Shown here: positions 9,012 through 17,578 of the stretch, one piece after another
Numbering within the stretch: position 1 is the first letter of the stretch
Layout of the letters: the number at the start of each line of letters is the position of its first letter
From: Bacteroidales bacterium
GTDB lineage: Bacteria > Bacteroidota > Bacteroidia > Bacteroidales > UBA932
Length of the DNA stretch: 64,000 nt
Assembly (NCBI GenBank): GCA_016286385.1
Contig: JAEESO010000001.1
Coordinates: 1 to 64,000 of the forward strand
Direction: 5' to 3'
Made by a program: the position numbers and the translations under genes
Notes under the pieces: model-generated
Databases searched by the model: none
What the model saw: only the letters and a program-made list of their open reading frames with translations
What the model was told of the DNA's origin: nothing

Positions 9012-9862
9012 AAGTTGAGATAGACCCGGGCTCCGGCTTCTGCGGTGGAGTTATCCGCGCCATCACAAGCGCGGAAGCGTACCTCCGTGGCGGCGGAACC
9101 CTCTACTCACTTGGCGCCATAGTCCACAATGAGGCTGAACTCTCACGCCTTCAGGAACAAGGCCTTGTAACCGTAAATTCCCTTTCAGAGGTGCCCCGCG
9201 GCGGTACCGTACTTATCCGCGCCCACGGAGAGCCTCCATATACCTATGATGAGGCCAGGGAACGCGGGCTTTCCATCATTGACTGCTCCTGCCCCGTGGT
9301 GCTGAAACTTCAGGAGCGCATACGTAACGCCAGCGGCCAGGTGATAATCTTCGGCCGGGTGGGTCACGCGGAGGTACTTGGGCTTATCGGCCAGGTGGGT
9401 GGAAACGCCCTTGTGGTAGAAAACGCAGAAATGCTCTCCAGCGCCCTCCAGGAGGGGAAAATAGATCTTGCAAAGCCCGTAGTCATCTTCTCCCAAACCA
9501 CCAAGAGCCCCACGGAGTATGAGGAAATCTGTGAGATGCTCCGCGCCGCCGGGGCCAATCTCACCGTCAACAACACCATCTGCGCCCAGGTTGCCGGCCG
9601 CCATGAGAAACTGGCACGCTTCGCCGCCTCCCATGATGTGATTCTCTTTGTCGCCGGGCGTTCTTCCTCCAACGGGAAAGTTCTCAGCGACCTTTGCCGC
9701 AGTGTGAACCCTGCCACATACGTGATTGGCTCTGAGAAGGAAATAGATTTCTCATGGATAAAGGACTGGCAGTCCGTGGGCGTATGCGGCGCCACGTCAA
9801 CCCCTAAATGGCTGCTTGAGAAAGTTGCCGGAGCGGTTAGCTCCTGGGGTATTTCACAGTAA
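9005..9862 (+). CDS. ispH: 4-hydroxy-3-methylbut-2-enyl diphosphate reductase
   Basis: The last enzyme of the non-mevalonate isoprenoid pathway, an iron-sulfur protein. I place the start at the GTG at 9005, which overlaps the cmk stop. The longer frame opening at 8948 adds 19 residues with no family similarity and lies inside cmk. The protein then begins VVKVEIDPGSGFCGG as the family does. Three cluster cysteines are visible (GFCGG, CSCPV, NNTIC), with the HGEPP and SQTTKSP motifs. Its 3' end overlaps that of the convergent sensor kinase by 26 nt. Confidence 0.92.
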   Translation: MVKVEIDPGSGFCGGVIRAITSAEAYLRGGGTLYSLGAIVHNEAELSRLQEQGLVTVNSLSEVPRGGTVLIRAHGEPPYTYDEARERGLSIIDCSCPVVLKLQERIRNASGQVIIFGRVGHAEVLGLIGQVGGNALVVENAEMLSSALQEGKIDLAKPVVIFSQTTKSPTEYEEICEMLRAAGANLTVNNTICAQVAGRHEKLARFAASHDVILFVAGRSSSNGKVLSDLCRSVNPATYVIGSEKEIDFSWIKDWQSVGVCGATSTPKWLLEKVAGAVSSWGISQ

Positions 9863-12800
9863 AGCAGGCGCCCCCAAGCGTAAATGAGCGGCTGTAGGAG
9901 ATGCTGCCGCCGCAGTGCTCCACTATCCTTCTGCATATTGCAAGCCCAAGGCCGCTGCCGCTGGTCTTTGTGGTGAAGTCCGGTGTGAATATCTTGTCCT
10001 GGTTGGCCTCTTCCACTCCGGGACCGTTGTCTTCCACCACAATCTCATAGAATCCGTCCTCGTAGGCCTTTCTCACAGACACAAGCAGCCGTTTTTCTCC
10101 CTTATTGTCATCTACAGCCTGGATGGCGTTGGTGATAAGGTTCACCACAACACGAGTAAGCTGGGGGCGCGGAGCCTCCACCATGGCGCCGGGAAGGCCA
10201 TAGTATTCCACCTTGATGTCTTCCCTTGAATCAAAGAGATCCACCTCCTGGCGCACAAGGGCGTCAAGGTCCATCCTTTCCGCCTTCTGGTCATACATCT
10301 TGGCAAAGGTGGAGAATTGGTCGGCGGAATCGGACAGCAGATCCACGTGATAGAGAACCGTCTGGGCTACCTCGTCAAACTTGTCCTGCCATGCGGGATT
10401 TCCGTTGCTTTTCAGGCGCACAAGCATCTGGAGTTGCAGTTTTATGGGGGTAAGAGGGTTCTTGAGGTCATGTGCCACACGGCGGGCCATGTCTGTCCAG
10501 GCTTTGTCACGCTCTGCCTGCGCAAGGCGGCGGGAACTCTCCCCGAGGTCCTTCACCATACGGTTGTAGGCGTCCACAAGCGGGGTAAGTTCGTCGTCCT
10601 GGTGATAGATAAGTGGCTCCAGGTGGTCTACGTCCGGGACCGTCATCTTGCGGCTCATCTCCGTAAGCGGCCGGAACAGCCTTGACACCACCATGAAGGT
10701 GATGAGGCGGGCGGCCAGGAGCAGCAGCAGGAAGATTGTAATGATGGTGGCAACGTGCAGCACAGCCTCCGTCTCAAAGTTGTGCGTGAGGTCAGTGAAC
10801 GGGGCCGATGCAATCCCTATCATTGTGCCGCTGCTGTTGAAAAGCGGCACGTAGAGGGCGTAGAAGCGCCTCCTGCCCACTTTCTCCGGGTGCAGGTAGA
10901 AGCGGTCATGGCCATAGATGATATGGTTATAGGCCGATGGCTCAAGCCTGTTTCCAAGGATCATCCGGTCATACACCTCCGGGGTGGTGCTCATCACCTC
11001 CTGGCCGGAAGTGTCGAATATGGTTATGTCGCAGCGGAGGTTGTTGCCCACGCCTTCCACTGCCGCCACGGCCTGCGGAGTGCCTATATCGGCCGGGGTT
11101 GCAACCATCCTCAGGCGCTCCTGCAGCATGGCCTGGAGGGTGTTGATGCGTGATGTCATGACACTCTGCATGTCGGCATTATTCCTCCTGTACACAAACC
11201 ATACGCTGAAAACGGCCATGGCTACCAGCGTTATGATGAGGGAGATGTACACCACCAGGCTTATCCTTGTCTGGAAGTAACTGCGGCCTCCCGTGCGGCG
11301 GCGCCTGCGGGAAAGAGCGCTTTCAAGGAAGAATGCCGCCAGGGTTAGGAGGAAGCCCTCCACAATGTAGTACAGCCATTCCGTGCTCTGGCGGGCAAGG
11401 ATAATCACTTCTCCGTCAGATACTTCTCTTGCAAAGAGATCCCAGCCTTCAATGCGGATGTGGCTGTAGGGATGGTCTCCTGCCATTTCCTTGATCTTTC
11501 CGGAATAGAGGGTTGGGAAGGGATATGCTCCCTTGTACTGCAGGAGGTGGCCGTCTACGTATTTGGCCCAGGAATAAACAGGAGGAAGGCTCACGCGGCC
11601 GGGATCCTGTATGCCAAGGAGGCTAAGGTAGCCGCGGTCCTCCCTGTTGTGCTTGGATTCAACCGTGATGAAAATGGATGACGGGCCGTATTCTGAGTAA
11701 TATGTAAAGAGGCCGGTGTACGCCGTACGTCCATTGCCTATTGAGCTGTAGAAGAAGTGGGAGTTCTCCCCGAGCCGCACGCCTCCACGTATCCTTTCCA
11801 TGAAAAGGGGATGTGAACCGGGGCCTGAGGGGCCTGGCTTCACCACAGAGATGTCGTAATCCTGGGCTATCCTTACCATGTAGGCGCTGGTGAGCCTGCC
11901 CCGGAGGATATCACTGCCGCCTTCAAGGGCTGCCATGGCGCCTATCATGGGGTCATCGGCAATGGAAGCCTCCACGGAGCGGAGCTGGATTTCCAGGGCA
12001 ACGTCCCTGTCCATGGCAAGGCGGTTGGCCCATACGTCCACGCGGCGCTGCTCTTTCCGGAATCCTAGTATGGCCGATGTAACCACAAAATATACCCCCA
12101 GCACCACGCAGAACGCCATTCGGCCCCAAAGTGAAAACATGTCGTAGCGGAGGCCGGTGAGATTTTTTACCAGCGGAGCCAGAATCTGAAGGAGCATGGG
12201 GATAGCCAGCGCAAGCGCCAGGAAACTGGCATAGACCAGCCCGGTAAACGGGCTTATGAGCGTTACCTTATATAGTTCAAGGTTGATGCTGGAGTTCTCG
12301 AGGATGCTGCAGAAGCTTATGTGGATGTAGGTGACAACACCTATCACAGCGGCCAGGAAAACGGCCGCCAGTATGCCCTGGACGGCTTTTGAAGAGCGCC
12401 GGAGCACTCCTTTCAGGAAGGTCCACCGCACCACGAAGAGGTCCAGGACCAGTATGTCTATGGCAAGGTTTACAAGGATTACGGCTCCAAGGCTGTAGAG
12501 GAACGGGCCGTCGGCGTAAAGCAGGGGAGAGAAGATCTGGGACACCTGGTCCAGTTGCCGCCCGTAAAGGAACATCCAGATGAAGATGCCCGTCTGGATG
12601 GCAACAGTACCTATCAGGCAAAGGGGCGTAGGGTGGGCGCTCAGGAAAAGGATGAGGGCGCCCATGAAAAGGAACAGGCTAAGCCAGATTAAGGCCGAAT
12701 GCCTTCTGGAGTATCCCTGGAATGTGTCCGAGGTGAGTTTGAAAAGAGGAACCCCGTTAACTGAGACCGCCGTGCCGGAGCTTGACGACAGAGGGCTCAC

Positions 12801-13343
12801 TCCGTAGTGGTTGTCTTTCCTCAGGCGCGGATTGACGCCCGTGAGGGAACCCGGCCTCAGCTGGTTCACTATCTCAAGGCCGGCAATCACCTTGCAGCCG
12901 TTGCCCTCCACGGCTTTCTCCAGATACCACTTTGGCCCGTGATTCACGAAGGACAGCTTTGGGGTTGCATCGGCAAGGGGAGAGGTGACGTTACTCCTGG
13001 CATCTGAGAGATGTGAGCTGAGTGAACGGATGCGGATGTCGTCGTTGCGGATGGGGAACTGGCCGGCCCAGCTCTGGAGGGTGTCATCCACGTAGCGGTA
13101 CACAACCATATCGGCCGGAAGTCCCTTCAGCTCCATCCAGGAGCCAAGGTCTGAATTCAGGGCCTTGTCTATGTATTTGTCAAGTATCCTGATGCGGGCG
13201 CTGGTCTTCTTGCCAAAATCCGCCGCCGCCGCTTCTGGGTCTTCGCTGCCCGTACCGGTAAGGAGTGACGCCGCAAAAATTATGGCCGATGCAGCCATAA
13301 CAACTATTGCAACGCTTTGCCGTATGAGACGGGACTTATTCAT
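9837..13343 (-). CDS. NtrY-like membrane sensor histidine kinase
   Basis: A large (1168-residue) kinase. The first part has an N-terminal membrane segment, an extracytoplasmic region, a run of several further transmembrane helices (about residues 225-440) and a second periplasmic domain. A further membrane helix and HAMP region near residues 850-900 lead to the kinase core. The H-box is ARRVAHDLKNPLTPIKL (His near 957), the N-box VVNLITNAIQAV, and the G boxes VEDNGPGV and GSGLGLAICRRIVEHCGG. The H-box sequence is characteristic of NtrY-type kinases, which partner with NtrX-type regulators such as the gene at 7136. It follows rlmH with an 8-nt overlap. The sensed signal is unknown. Confidence 0.85.
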   Translation of the reverse strand: MNKSRLIRQSVAIVVMAASAIIFAASLLTGTGSEDPEAAAADFGKKTSARIRILDKYIDKALNSDLGSWMELKGLPADMVVYRYVDDTLQSWAGQFPIRNDDIRIRSLSSHLSDARSNVTSPLADATPKLSFVNHGPKWYLEKAVEGNGCKVIAGLEIVNQLRPGSLTGVNPRLRKDNHYGVSPLSSSSGTAVSVNGVPLFKLTSDTFQGYSRRHSALIWLSLFLFMGALILFLSAHPTPLCLIGTVAIQTGIFIWMFLYGRQLDQVSQIFSPLLYADGPFLYSLGAVILVNLAIDILVLDLFVVRWTFLKGVLRRSSKAVQGILAAVFLAAVIGVVTYIHISFCSILENSSINLELYKVTLISPFTGLVYASFLALALAIPMLLQILAPLVKNLTGLRYDMFSLWGRMAFCVVLGVYFVVTSAILGFRKEQRRVDVWANRLAMDRDVALEIQLRSVEASIADDPMIGAMAALEGGSDILRGRLTSAYMVRIAQDYDISVVKPGPSGPGSHPLFMERIRGGVRLGENSHFFYSSIGNGRTAYTGLFTYYSEYGPSSIFITVESKHNREDRGYLSLLGIQDPGRVSLPPVYSWAKYVDGHLLQYKGAYPFPTLYSGKIKEMAGDHPYSHIRIEGWDLFAREVSDGEVIILARQSTEWLYYIVEGFLLTLAAFFLESALSRRRRRTGGRSYFQTRISLVVYISLIITLVAMAVFSVWFVYRRNNADMQSVMTSRINTLQAMLQERLRMVATPADIGTPQAVAAVEGVGNNLRCDITIFDTSGQEVMSTTPEVYDRMILGNRLEPSAYNHIIYGHDRFYLHPEKVGRRRFYALYVPLFNSSGTMIGIASAPFTDLTHNFETEAVLHVATIITIFLLLLLAARLITFMVVSRLFRPLTEMSRKMTVPDVDHLEPLIYHQDDELTPLVDAYNRMVKDLGESSRRLAQAERDKAWTDMARRVAHDLKNPLTPIKLQLQMLVRLKSNGNPAWQDKFDEVAQTVLYHVDLLSDSADQFSTFAKMYDQKAERMDLDALVRQEVDLFDSREDIKVEYYGLPGAMVEAPRPQLTRVVVNLITNAIQAVDDNKGEKRLLVSVRKAYEDGFYEIVVEDNGPGVEEANQDKIFTPDFTTKTSGSGLGLAICRRIVEHCGGSISYSRSFTLGGACFTVKYPRS

Positions 13344-13809
13344 TGTGATAGGGCTCTCCTTTCAGGATTGTAAATGCCCGGTACAGCTGCTCTGCAAAAA
13401 CTGTGCGCACCATCTGATGGGTGAATGTCATTTTTGAAAGGGCCATCTTGGCGCGCGCCCTGGCGTGAACCTCCGGAGAAAAACCGTATGCCCCGCCAAC
13501 GGCAAAAACCAGGTTCCTGGTGCCCTGGAGCATGTATTTTTCAAGCATCCCGGCAAATTCCGTGGAGCGGTACTCCACACCGTGCTCGTCCAGAAGGATG
13601 AGGGTATCGGCAGGGGACAGATGCTTCAGGATCAGTTCTCCCTCCTTCTCCTTCACCTGGTCACGGCTAAGCGCCTGTGCCTTTTTCAGTTCCGGGATCT
13701 CCGTCACCTTGAACGGGACATAGTGCTGCAGCCTTGACACATACACGTCCAGGCCCTCTTTCACCCATTTAACGTCCGTTTTCCCAACGGTGAGAAGAAC
13801 GATATTCAT
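13336..13809 (-). CDS. rlmH: 23S rRNA pseudouridine(1915) N3-methyltransferase
   Basis: A 157-residue SPOUT-class methyltransferase acting on helix 69 of 23S rRNA. It shows the family start MNIVLLTVGKTD, LILLDEHGVEYRSTEFA, the SAM-knot region VFAVGGAYGFSPEV and the C-terminal FTHQMVRTVFAEQLYRA. Length is exactly that of the family. It is the first gene of a two-gene operon with the sensor kinase; its promoter box TATTTTTG lies at 13860-13867. Confidence 0.95.
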   Translation of the reverse strand: MNIVLLTVGKTDVKWVKEGLDVYVSRLQHYVPFKVTEIPELKKAQALSRDQVKEKEGELILKHLSPADTLILLDEHGVEYRSTEFAGMLEKYMLQGTRNLVFAVGGAYGFSPEVHARARAKMALSKMTFTHQMVRTVFAEQLYRAFTILKGEPYHNE

Positions 13810-13859
13810 ATTCTCCCTGTCATGTCCGGCATTGACCGGGTATCTGTTTCAATCTCCTA

Positions 13860-13887
13860 CAAAAATAACATTTCGGCTTGATATTTG
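13860..13887. promoter_or_regulatory. Divergent -7 boxes for rlmH and the DUF4783 gene
   Basis: TATTTTTG on the minus strand (13860-13867) serves rlmH with a leader of about 45 nt. GATATTTG on the plus strand (13880-13887) serves the gene starting at 13905 with a leader of only about 11 nt. The two boxes are 12 nt apart, so the two polymerases would compete. Confidence 0.5.
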
Positions 13888-13904
13888 CAAGAAATCTCCC
13901 CGGA

Positions 13905-14360
13905 ATGAAAAAGCAAGCAAAGATTGTAATATCGGCGGCAATGCTCCTCCTCTCAGGCGGGGTAGCCATGGCGCAGACGCCCGTGACGCCAGTGAAGGCC
14001 TACAAACCTGTAGCTTCACCGGAAGGTGAATTCTCCGTTTTCTCATCAATCACAAAGTACCTTGCAGCCGGTGACGTGGCCTCACTCTCCAGCTGGTTTG
14101 CAGACAATCTGGACCTCACCGTCCTGTCGTCGTCCCGCAACTGCTCCAAGGCCCAGGCCCGCCAGATCCTCCGCAATTTCTTCGGCACCTACACCCCCCG
14201 CTCCTTCGAGGTAACCCACAGGGCTTCGGAAGCCAACAAGAAATATCTTATTGGCATCCTTAACGCCGGCGGTGAAAACTTCCAGGTCACCATCTACGCC
14301 ACATCCTCCGGCGGAGATACCTACAAGATCCAGCAGCTTGGCATTGCCCGCTCCTACTGA
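13905..14360 (+). CDS. Small exported DUF4783 protein
   Basis: 151 residues from the ATG at 13905, with a cleavable signal peptide (KKQAKIVISAAMLLLSGGVAMAQ, about 24 residues). The mature part has an NTF2-like feel: FSSITKYLAAGDVASLSSWFADNLDL, an RQILRNFF helix and a beta-rich C-terminus with YKIQQLGI. This fits the DUF4783 family found across Bacteroidota, whose function is unknown. The upstream ATG at 13878 is rejected because it overlaps the -7 box. Confidence 0.75.
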   Translation: MKKQAKIVISAAMLLLSGGVAMAQTPVTPVKAYKPVASPEGEFSVFSSITKYLAAGDVASLSSWFADNLDLTVLSSSRNCSKAQARQILRNFFGTYTPRSFEVTHRASEANKKYLIGILNAGGENFQVTIYATSSGGDTYKIQQLGIARSY

Positions 14361-14377
14361 TCCCTCCCTGGCACCCC

Positions 14378-15010
14378 TTATCCGCCTTATCCTATCGCTC
14401 CCGGCATCCCCTCCGCCCCTTATCCTATCGCTCCTGGCACCCCCGGCGCCCCTCCCCGCAAAACTTCTCCCCTGGCGGTGGAGGCTATCGGCCTGAATAT
14501 CAGTTACTTACACAGCCTTCTACCAGAACTTTTTCTGGGAGAAACCCTCGTAATCCATTGTGCTCCAATCACTTAGCTTCCACCGCGCACCCAGAACAAT
14601 CACGTGGCACAGGGGGGCGTTCAGTGGTAATGCCGATGCGGTGGGGGCTAACTGGGTGCTCTGCTCACATGGTAAAGCCGACGTGGGGTAACTGGATGCT
14701 CTGCACACGCGGTAATGCCGATTGGGTGGAGGTTAACCATCTGTGTGTTAGTGACTTATGGAGTTGTTTGGGATTACCTGTAATCCCAAACACTTGCGTA
14801 ACTGATTGTGTGCCAATGGTTTAGCCTTCACCGTGCATCCAGAACAATCCCTGGCGCAGGGGGGCGTTCAGCGGTAATGCCGACGGGGTGGAGGTTAACT
14901 TGCTGTGTGTCAGTTACTTGTGCGCTTCTTTGGGATTACCGGTAATCCCAAACACTTGTGTAAGTGATTGTGTGGCAATGGTTTAGCTTCCACTGCATCG
15001 GCATTACAAT
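14378..15010. repeat. REP-like palindrome array in a gene-free region
   Basis: No convincing gene occurs between 14361 and 15300. The stretch starts with direct copies of CTTATCCTATCGCTCC and CTCCCCTGGCGGTGGAGG (14382-14480). Two palindromes built on TTTGGGATTAC and its complement follow, at 14766-14791 and 14929-14952. Each lies in a longer repeated context: a GTAATGCCGA-type box, a GGTGGAGGTTAAC box and a TTAGC(C)TTCAC box. The same boxes bound the RAYT element at 50598-52504, so this array is probably a product or target of that transposase family. Confidence 0.8.
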
Positions 15011-15030
15011 ATGTGTGTAATGGGGTGGGG

Positions 15031-15128
15031 CAATGAACCACACGAAAATGGCGCTTTTTGTGCGTTTCGTTGCCCGTTTGGTCAATGAACTACACGAAAA
15101 TGGCGCTTTTTGCACGTTTCGTTGCCCG
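15031..15128. repeat. Two 46-bp direct repeats, period 52
   Basis: Units at 15031-15076 and 15083-15128 match at 43 of 46 positions. Each reads CAATGAAC, then ACACGAAAATGGCGCTTTTT, then CGTTTCGTTGCCCG. They lie about 140 nt before the AraC-type regulator's promoter. They are too few for a CRISPR array. A regulatory or replication-slippage origin is open. Confidence 0.8.
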
Positions 15129-15267
15129 CCAAACTTGAGCGGTGAGCCAATGTTACAAATAACGGATTAAAACGAGCGCGAAAATAATTGGCGGCAGTGC
15201 AAATAATTAAAAATCACCACTATCCGCATTTGTCCGAAAAAATGTTTATAAAGTATCAAAATTTTCA

Positions 15268-15275
15268 TATCTTTG
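15268..15275 (+). promoter_or_regulatory. -7 box for the AraC-type regulator
   Basis: TATCTTTG, with a predicted start near 15281 and a 20-nt leader to the ATG at 15301. The upstream region is AT-rich. Confidence 0.65.
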
Positions 15276-15300
15276 TGCTAAGAACACCAATAATTCGGAT

Positions 15301-16179
15301 ATGGCCAACGTACTCAGAGAGGTAACCCCTATTACAGACAGGGACTGCTTTTACATTGTAGAGCGCCACAAGAGCGAGTTCCTTTACCCCATTCATTCCC
15401 ATAAGGAATTCGAACTCAATTTCATAGAAAACGGCAAGGGGGTTAAGCGTGTGGTGGGTGACAGCATAGAAGAGATCGGTGATCTGGAGCTTACCCTGGT
15501 GACCGGTGACGGGCTGGAGCATGCATGGGAGCAGGGAAACTGTACATCGGCCGATATCCGTGAGATCACAATCCAGTTTTCTGATACTCTTCTTGACGAA
15601 CGCCTCCTTGGCCGTAACCAGTTTGCGTCCATAAAGCGGATGTTCGAAAGCGCCAGGCACGGCGTCACTTTCTCCCTCACCGCCATTGCCAAAGTGTACA
15701 ATCTCCTGGACACCCTTCCTTCCCTGGAGGAACGTTTCGACCAGTTTCTAAACATGCTCAAGATACTCAATGAGCTTTCCCAGGACAAGGGTGCCAGGGT
15801 CCTTGCTTCAACTTCTTTTGCAAACACAAGGCAGGGGAGTGAAAGCCGCCGCGTCCTAAAGGTAAAGGATTATATATCAGAACATTATGCCGATGATTTG
15901 CGCCTTGAGGACCTTGCCGCAATGGTGGGAATGGCCCCCAGCGCGTTCAGCCGTTTTTTCAAGCAGCATACCACCAGGAATCTGATGGATTACATCATTG
16001 ACGTGAGGCTTGGGAAGGCCGCCCGTATGCTGGTGGATACCTCCACGGGAATCAGTGAAATCTGCTACGCGTGCGGCTTCAACAACCTCTCGAATTTCAA
16101 CCGCGCATTCAAGAACCGCCGCGGTTACACACCCCGCGATTTCAGGGCACTTTTCACCAAAAACAGGGTGTTTGTATAG
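15301..16179 (+). CDS. AraC-family transcriptional regulator of the mannan PUL
   Basis: 292 residues. The N-terminal half is a cupin-like sensing domain (HSHKEFELNFIENGKGVKRV). The C-terminal third (residues about 185-285) is a double helix-turn-helix: VKDYISEHYADDLRLEDLA, then MAPSAFSRFFKQHT, then GISEICYACGFNNLSNFNRAFK. It reads in the same direction as the PUL and ends about 90 nt before it, so it is the likely sugar-responsive activator. Bacteroidota PULs more often carry hybrid two-component or SusR-type regulators; AraC-type ones are also known. Confidence 0.9.
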   Translation: MANVLREVTPITDRDCFYIVERHKSEFLYPIHSHKEFELNFIENGKGVKRVVGDSIEEIGDLELTLVTGDGLEHAWEQGNCTSADIREITIQFSDTLLDERLLGRNQFASIKRMFESARHGVTFSLTAIAKVYNLLDTLPSLEERFDQFLNMLKILNELSQDKGARVLASTSFANTRQGSESRRVLKVKDYISEHYADDLRLEDLAAMVGMAPSAFSRFFKQHTTRNLMDYIIDVRLGKAARMLVDTSTGISEICYACGFNNLSNFNRAFKNRRGYTPRDFRALFTKNRVFV

Positions 16180-16218
16180 AGGCATGTTAAAATAGTATCA
16201 GTTTTAGATATTATTTTA

Positions 16219-16250
16219 TTTGTTCGAAACAGGCCGAAACAATAACTTTG
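16219..16250 (+). promoter_or_regulatory. PUL promoter (-33 TTTG, -7 TAACTTTG)
   Basis: TTTG at 16219-16222 and TAACTTTG at 16243-16250 with 20-nt spacing form an ideal Bacteroidota promoter 17 nt before the first PUL enzyme gene. No other promoter this clear is visible before 39.8 kb, so most of the PUL could be one long transcript. Confidence 0.75.
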
Positions 16251-16266
16251 CACTAGTAAGTTATTT

Positions 16267-17550
16267 ATGTCGGCCAACATAATGAAAATAACACTCAAAA
16301 CTGTGGTATGGGCCCTTCTTGCCCTTGCCGCTATTTCATGTTCAAAAGCTCCTCAGTTCGTTACGGTAAAAGACGGGCATTTCCAGCGTGACGGTAAGCC
16401 ATACAGCTATGTTGGAACCAATTTCTGGTATGGTCCCATCCTGGCTTCGGAAGGCCGTGGCGGTGACATAGAGCGCCTCCAAAGAGAACTTGACACCCTG
16501 AAGGCCCTGGGCCTCACCAATCTCCGTACCCTCGTGGGCGGAGACGGCCCTGACGGCGTATTCTCCCGCGTGGAGCCCACCCTTCAAACCGCTCCCGGCG
16601 TGTACAATGACACCCTCCTCACGGGCCTGGACCGCTATCTTGTGGAGCTGGGCAAGAGGGGAATGCAGACAGTCCTTTACATCAACAACTCCTGGGAATG
16701 GAGCGGCGGTTATGGCCAGTATCTTGAATGGGCCACCGGTGAAAAGACCCTCATCCCGCTTGTGGACGGCTACTGGCCCTTCATGCAGCAGATGCGTAAA
16801 TTCCAAACATCGGCCCCAGCCCAGGAACTCTATTTCAACCATCTCAGGAACATCGTCGGCCGCACCAACAGCATTACCGGAAAGCCCTACAAGGACGATC
16901 CCGCCATCTTTGCCTGGCAGCTTGGCAACGAGCCCCGCTGCTTCTCCTCGGAGAAAGATATTCAGGACGGATTCATCGGCTGGATGACAAAGGCCGCCGC
17001 AATCGTTAAGGAACTTGACCCCAATCACCTCCTTTCCACCGGCAACGAAGGCCTGATGGGCTCTGAAGAGGACATTGAACTCCTGAAAAGGCTCAACAGC
17101 ATCCCCGGAATAGACTACATGACCATCCATATCTGGCCTTACAACTGGGGCTGGGCAAAGGCCGATTCCCTGGAGGAGGATCTCCCCGCGGCCATCGAAA
17201 AGACATCGGCCTATATCGGCCTTCACAGGGAACTGGCAAACGAACTTGGCCTTCCCGTTGTCTGCGAGGAATTCGGTTTCCCCAGGGACGGATTCAAGGC
17301 CGATATGAACGCTTCCACTCGCGCGCGTGACGCGTATTATAAATTTGTATTTTCCCAGGTGGGCGGAAACCTTGACGGGGCCAACTTCTGGGGCTGGAGC
17401 GGCTTTGCAGTGCCTTCCAATGAACAGTGGGTGAGCGGTGACCCTTACACCGGTGACCCCGCTCAGGAGGCCCAGGGCCTTAACGGCGTTTACGTGACAG
17501 ACTCTACCGTTGACATTATTTGCAACGCAACTAATAATCTTAACCAATAA
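16267..17550 (+). CDS. GH5_7-type endo-beta-mannanase lipoprotein
   Basis: 427 residues with a lipoprotein signal (ALAAISC). The catalytic barrel shows GTNFWYGP near the start. The acid/base is in WQLGNEPR (near E221) and the nucleophile is in VVCEEFGFPRDG (near E333-334). WEWSGGYGQYLEWATG is typical of subfamily 7 mannanases. The enzyme should cleave beta-1,4-mannan or galactomannan chains at the cell surface or in the periplasm. It is the first PUL gene, 28 nt before susC. The internal ATG at codon 6 is an alternative start. Confidence 0.88.
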   Translation: MSANIMKITLKTVVWALLALAAISCSKAPQFVTVKDGHFQRDGKPYSYVGTNFWYGPILASEGRGGDIERLQRELDTLKALGLTNLRTLVGGDGPDGVFSRVEPTLQTAPGVYNDTLLTGLDRYLVELGKRGMQTVLYINNSWEWSGGYGQYLEWATGEKTLIPLVDGYWPFMQQMRKFQTSAPAQELYFNHLRNIVGRTNSITGKPYKDDPAIFAWQLGNEPRCFSSEKDIQDGFIGWMTKAAAIVKELDPNHLLSTGNEGLMGSEEDIELLKRLNSIPGIDYMTIHIWPYNWGWAKADSLEEDLPAAIEKTSAYIGLHRELANELGLPVVCEEFGFPRDGFKADMNASTRARDAYYKFVFSQVGGNLDGANFWGWSGFAVPSNEQWVSGDPYTGDPAQEAQGLNGVYVTDSTVDIICNATNNLNQ

Positions 17551-17578
17551 TAATATTAACCATTAACCAACAAAAAGC

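Noticed and set aside
14558..14824. 88-residue plus-strand frame in the REP array
   Set aside because: Made of repeated palindrome sequence, with no promoter and no protein-like composition.
15031..15128. CRISPR array
   Set aside because: Only two units with a 6-nt gap, no spacers of normal size and no cas genes.
16342..17547. 401-residue minus-strand frame
   Set aside because: Antisense shadow of the GH5_7 mannanase; arises from biased codon use.
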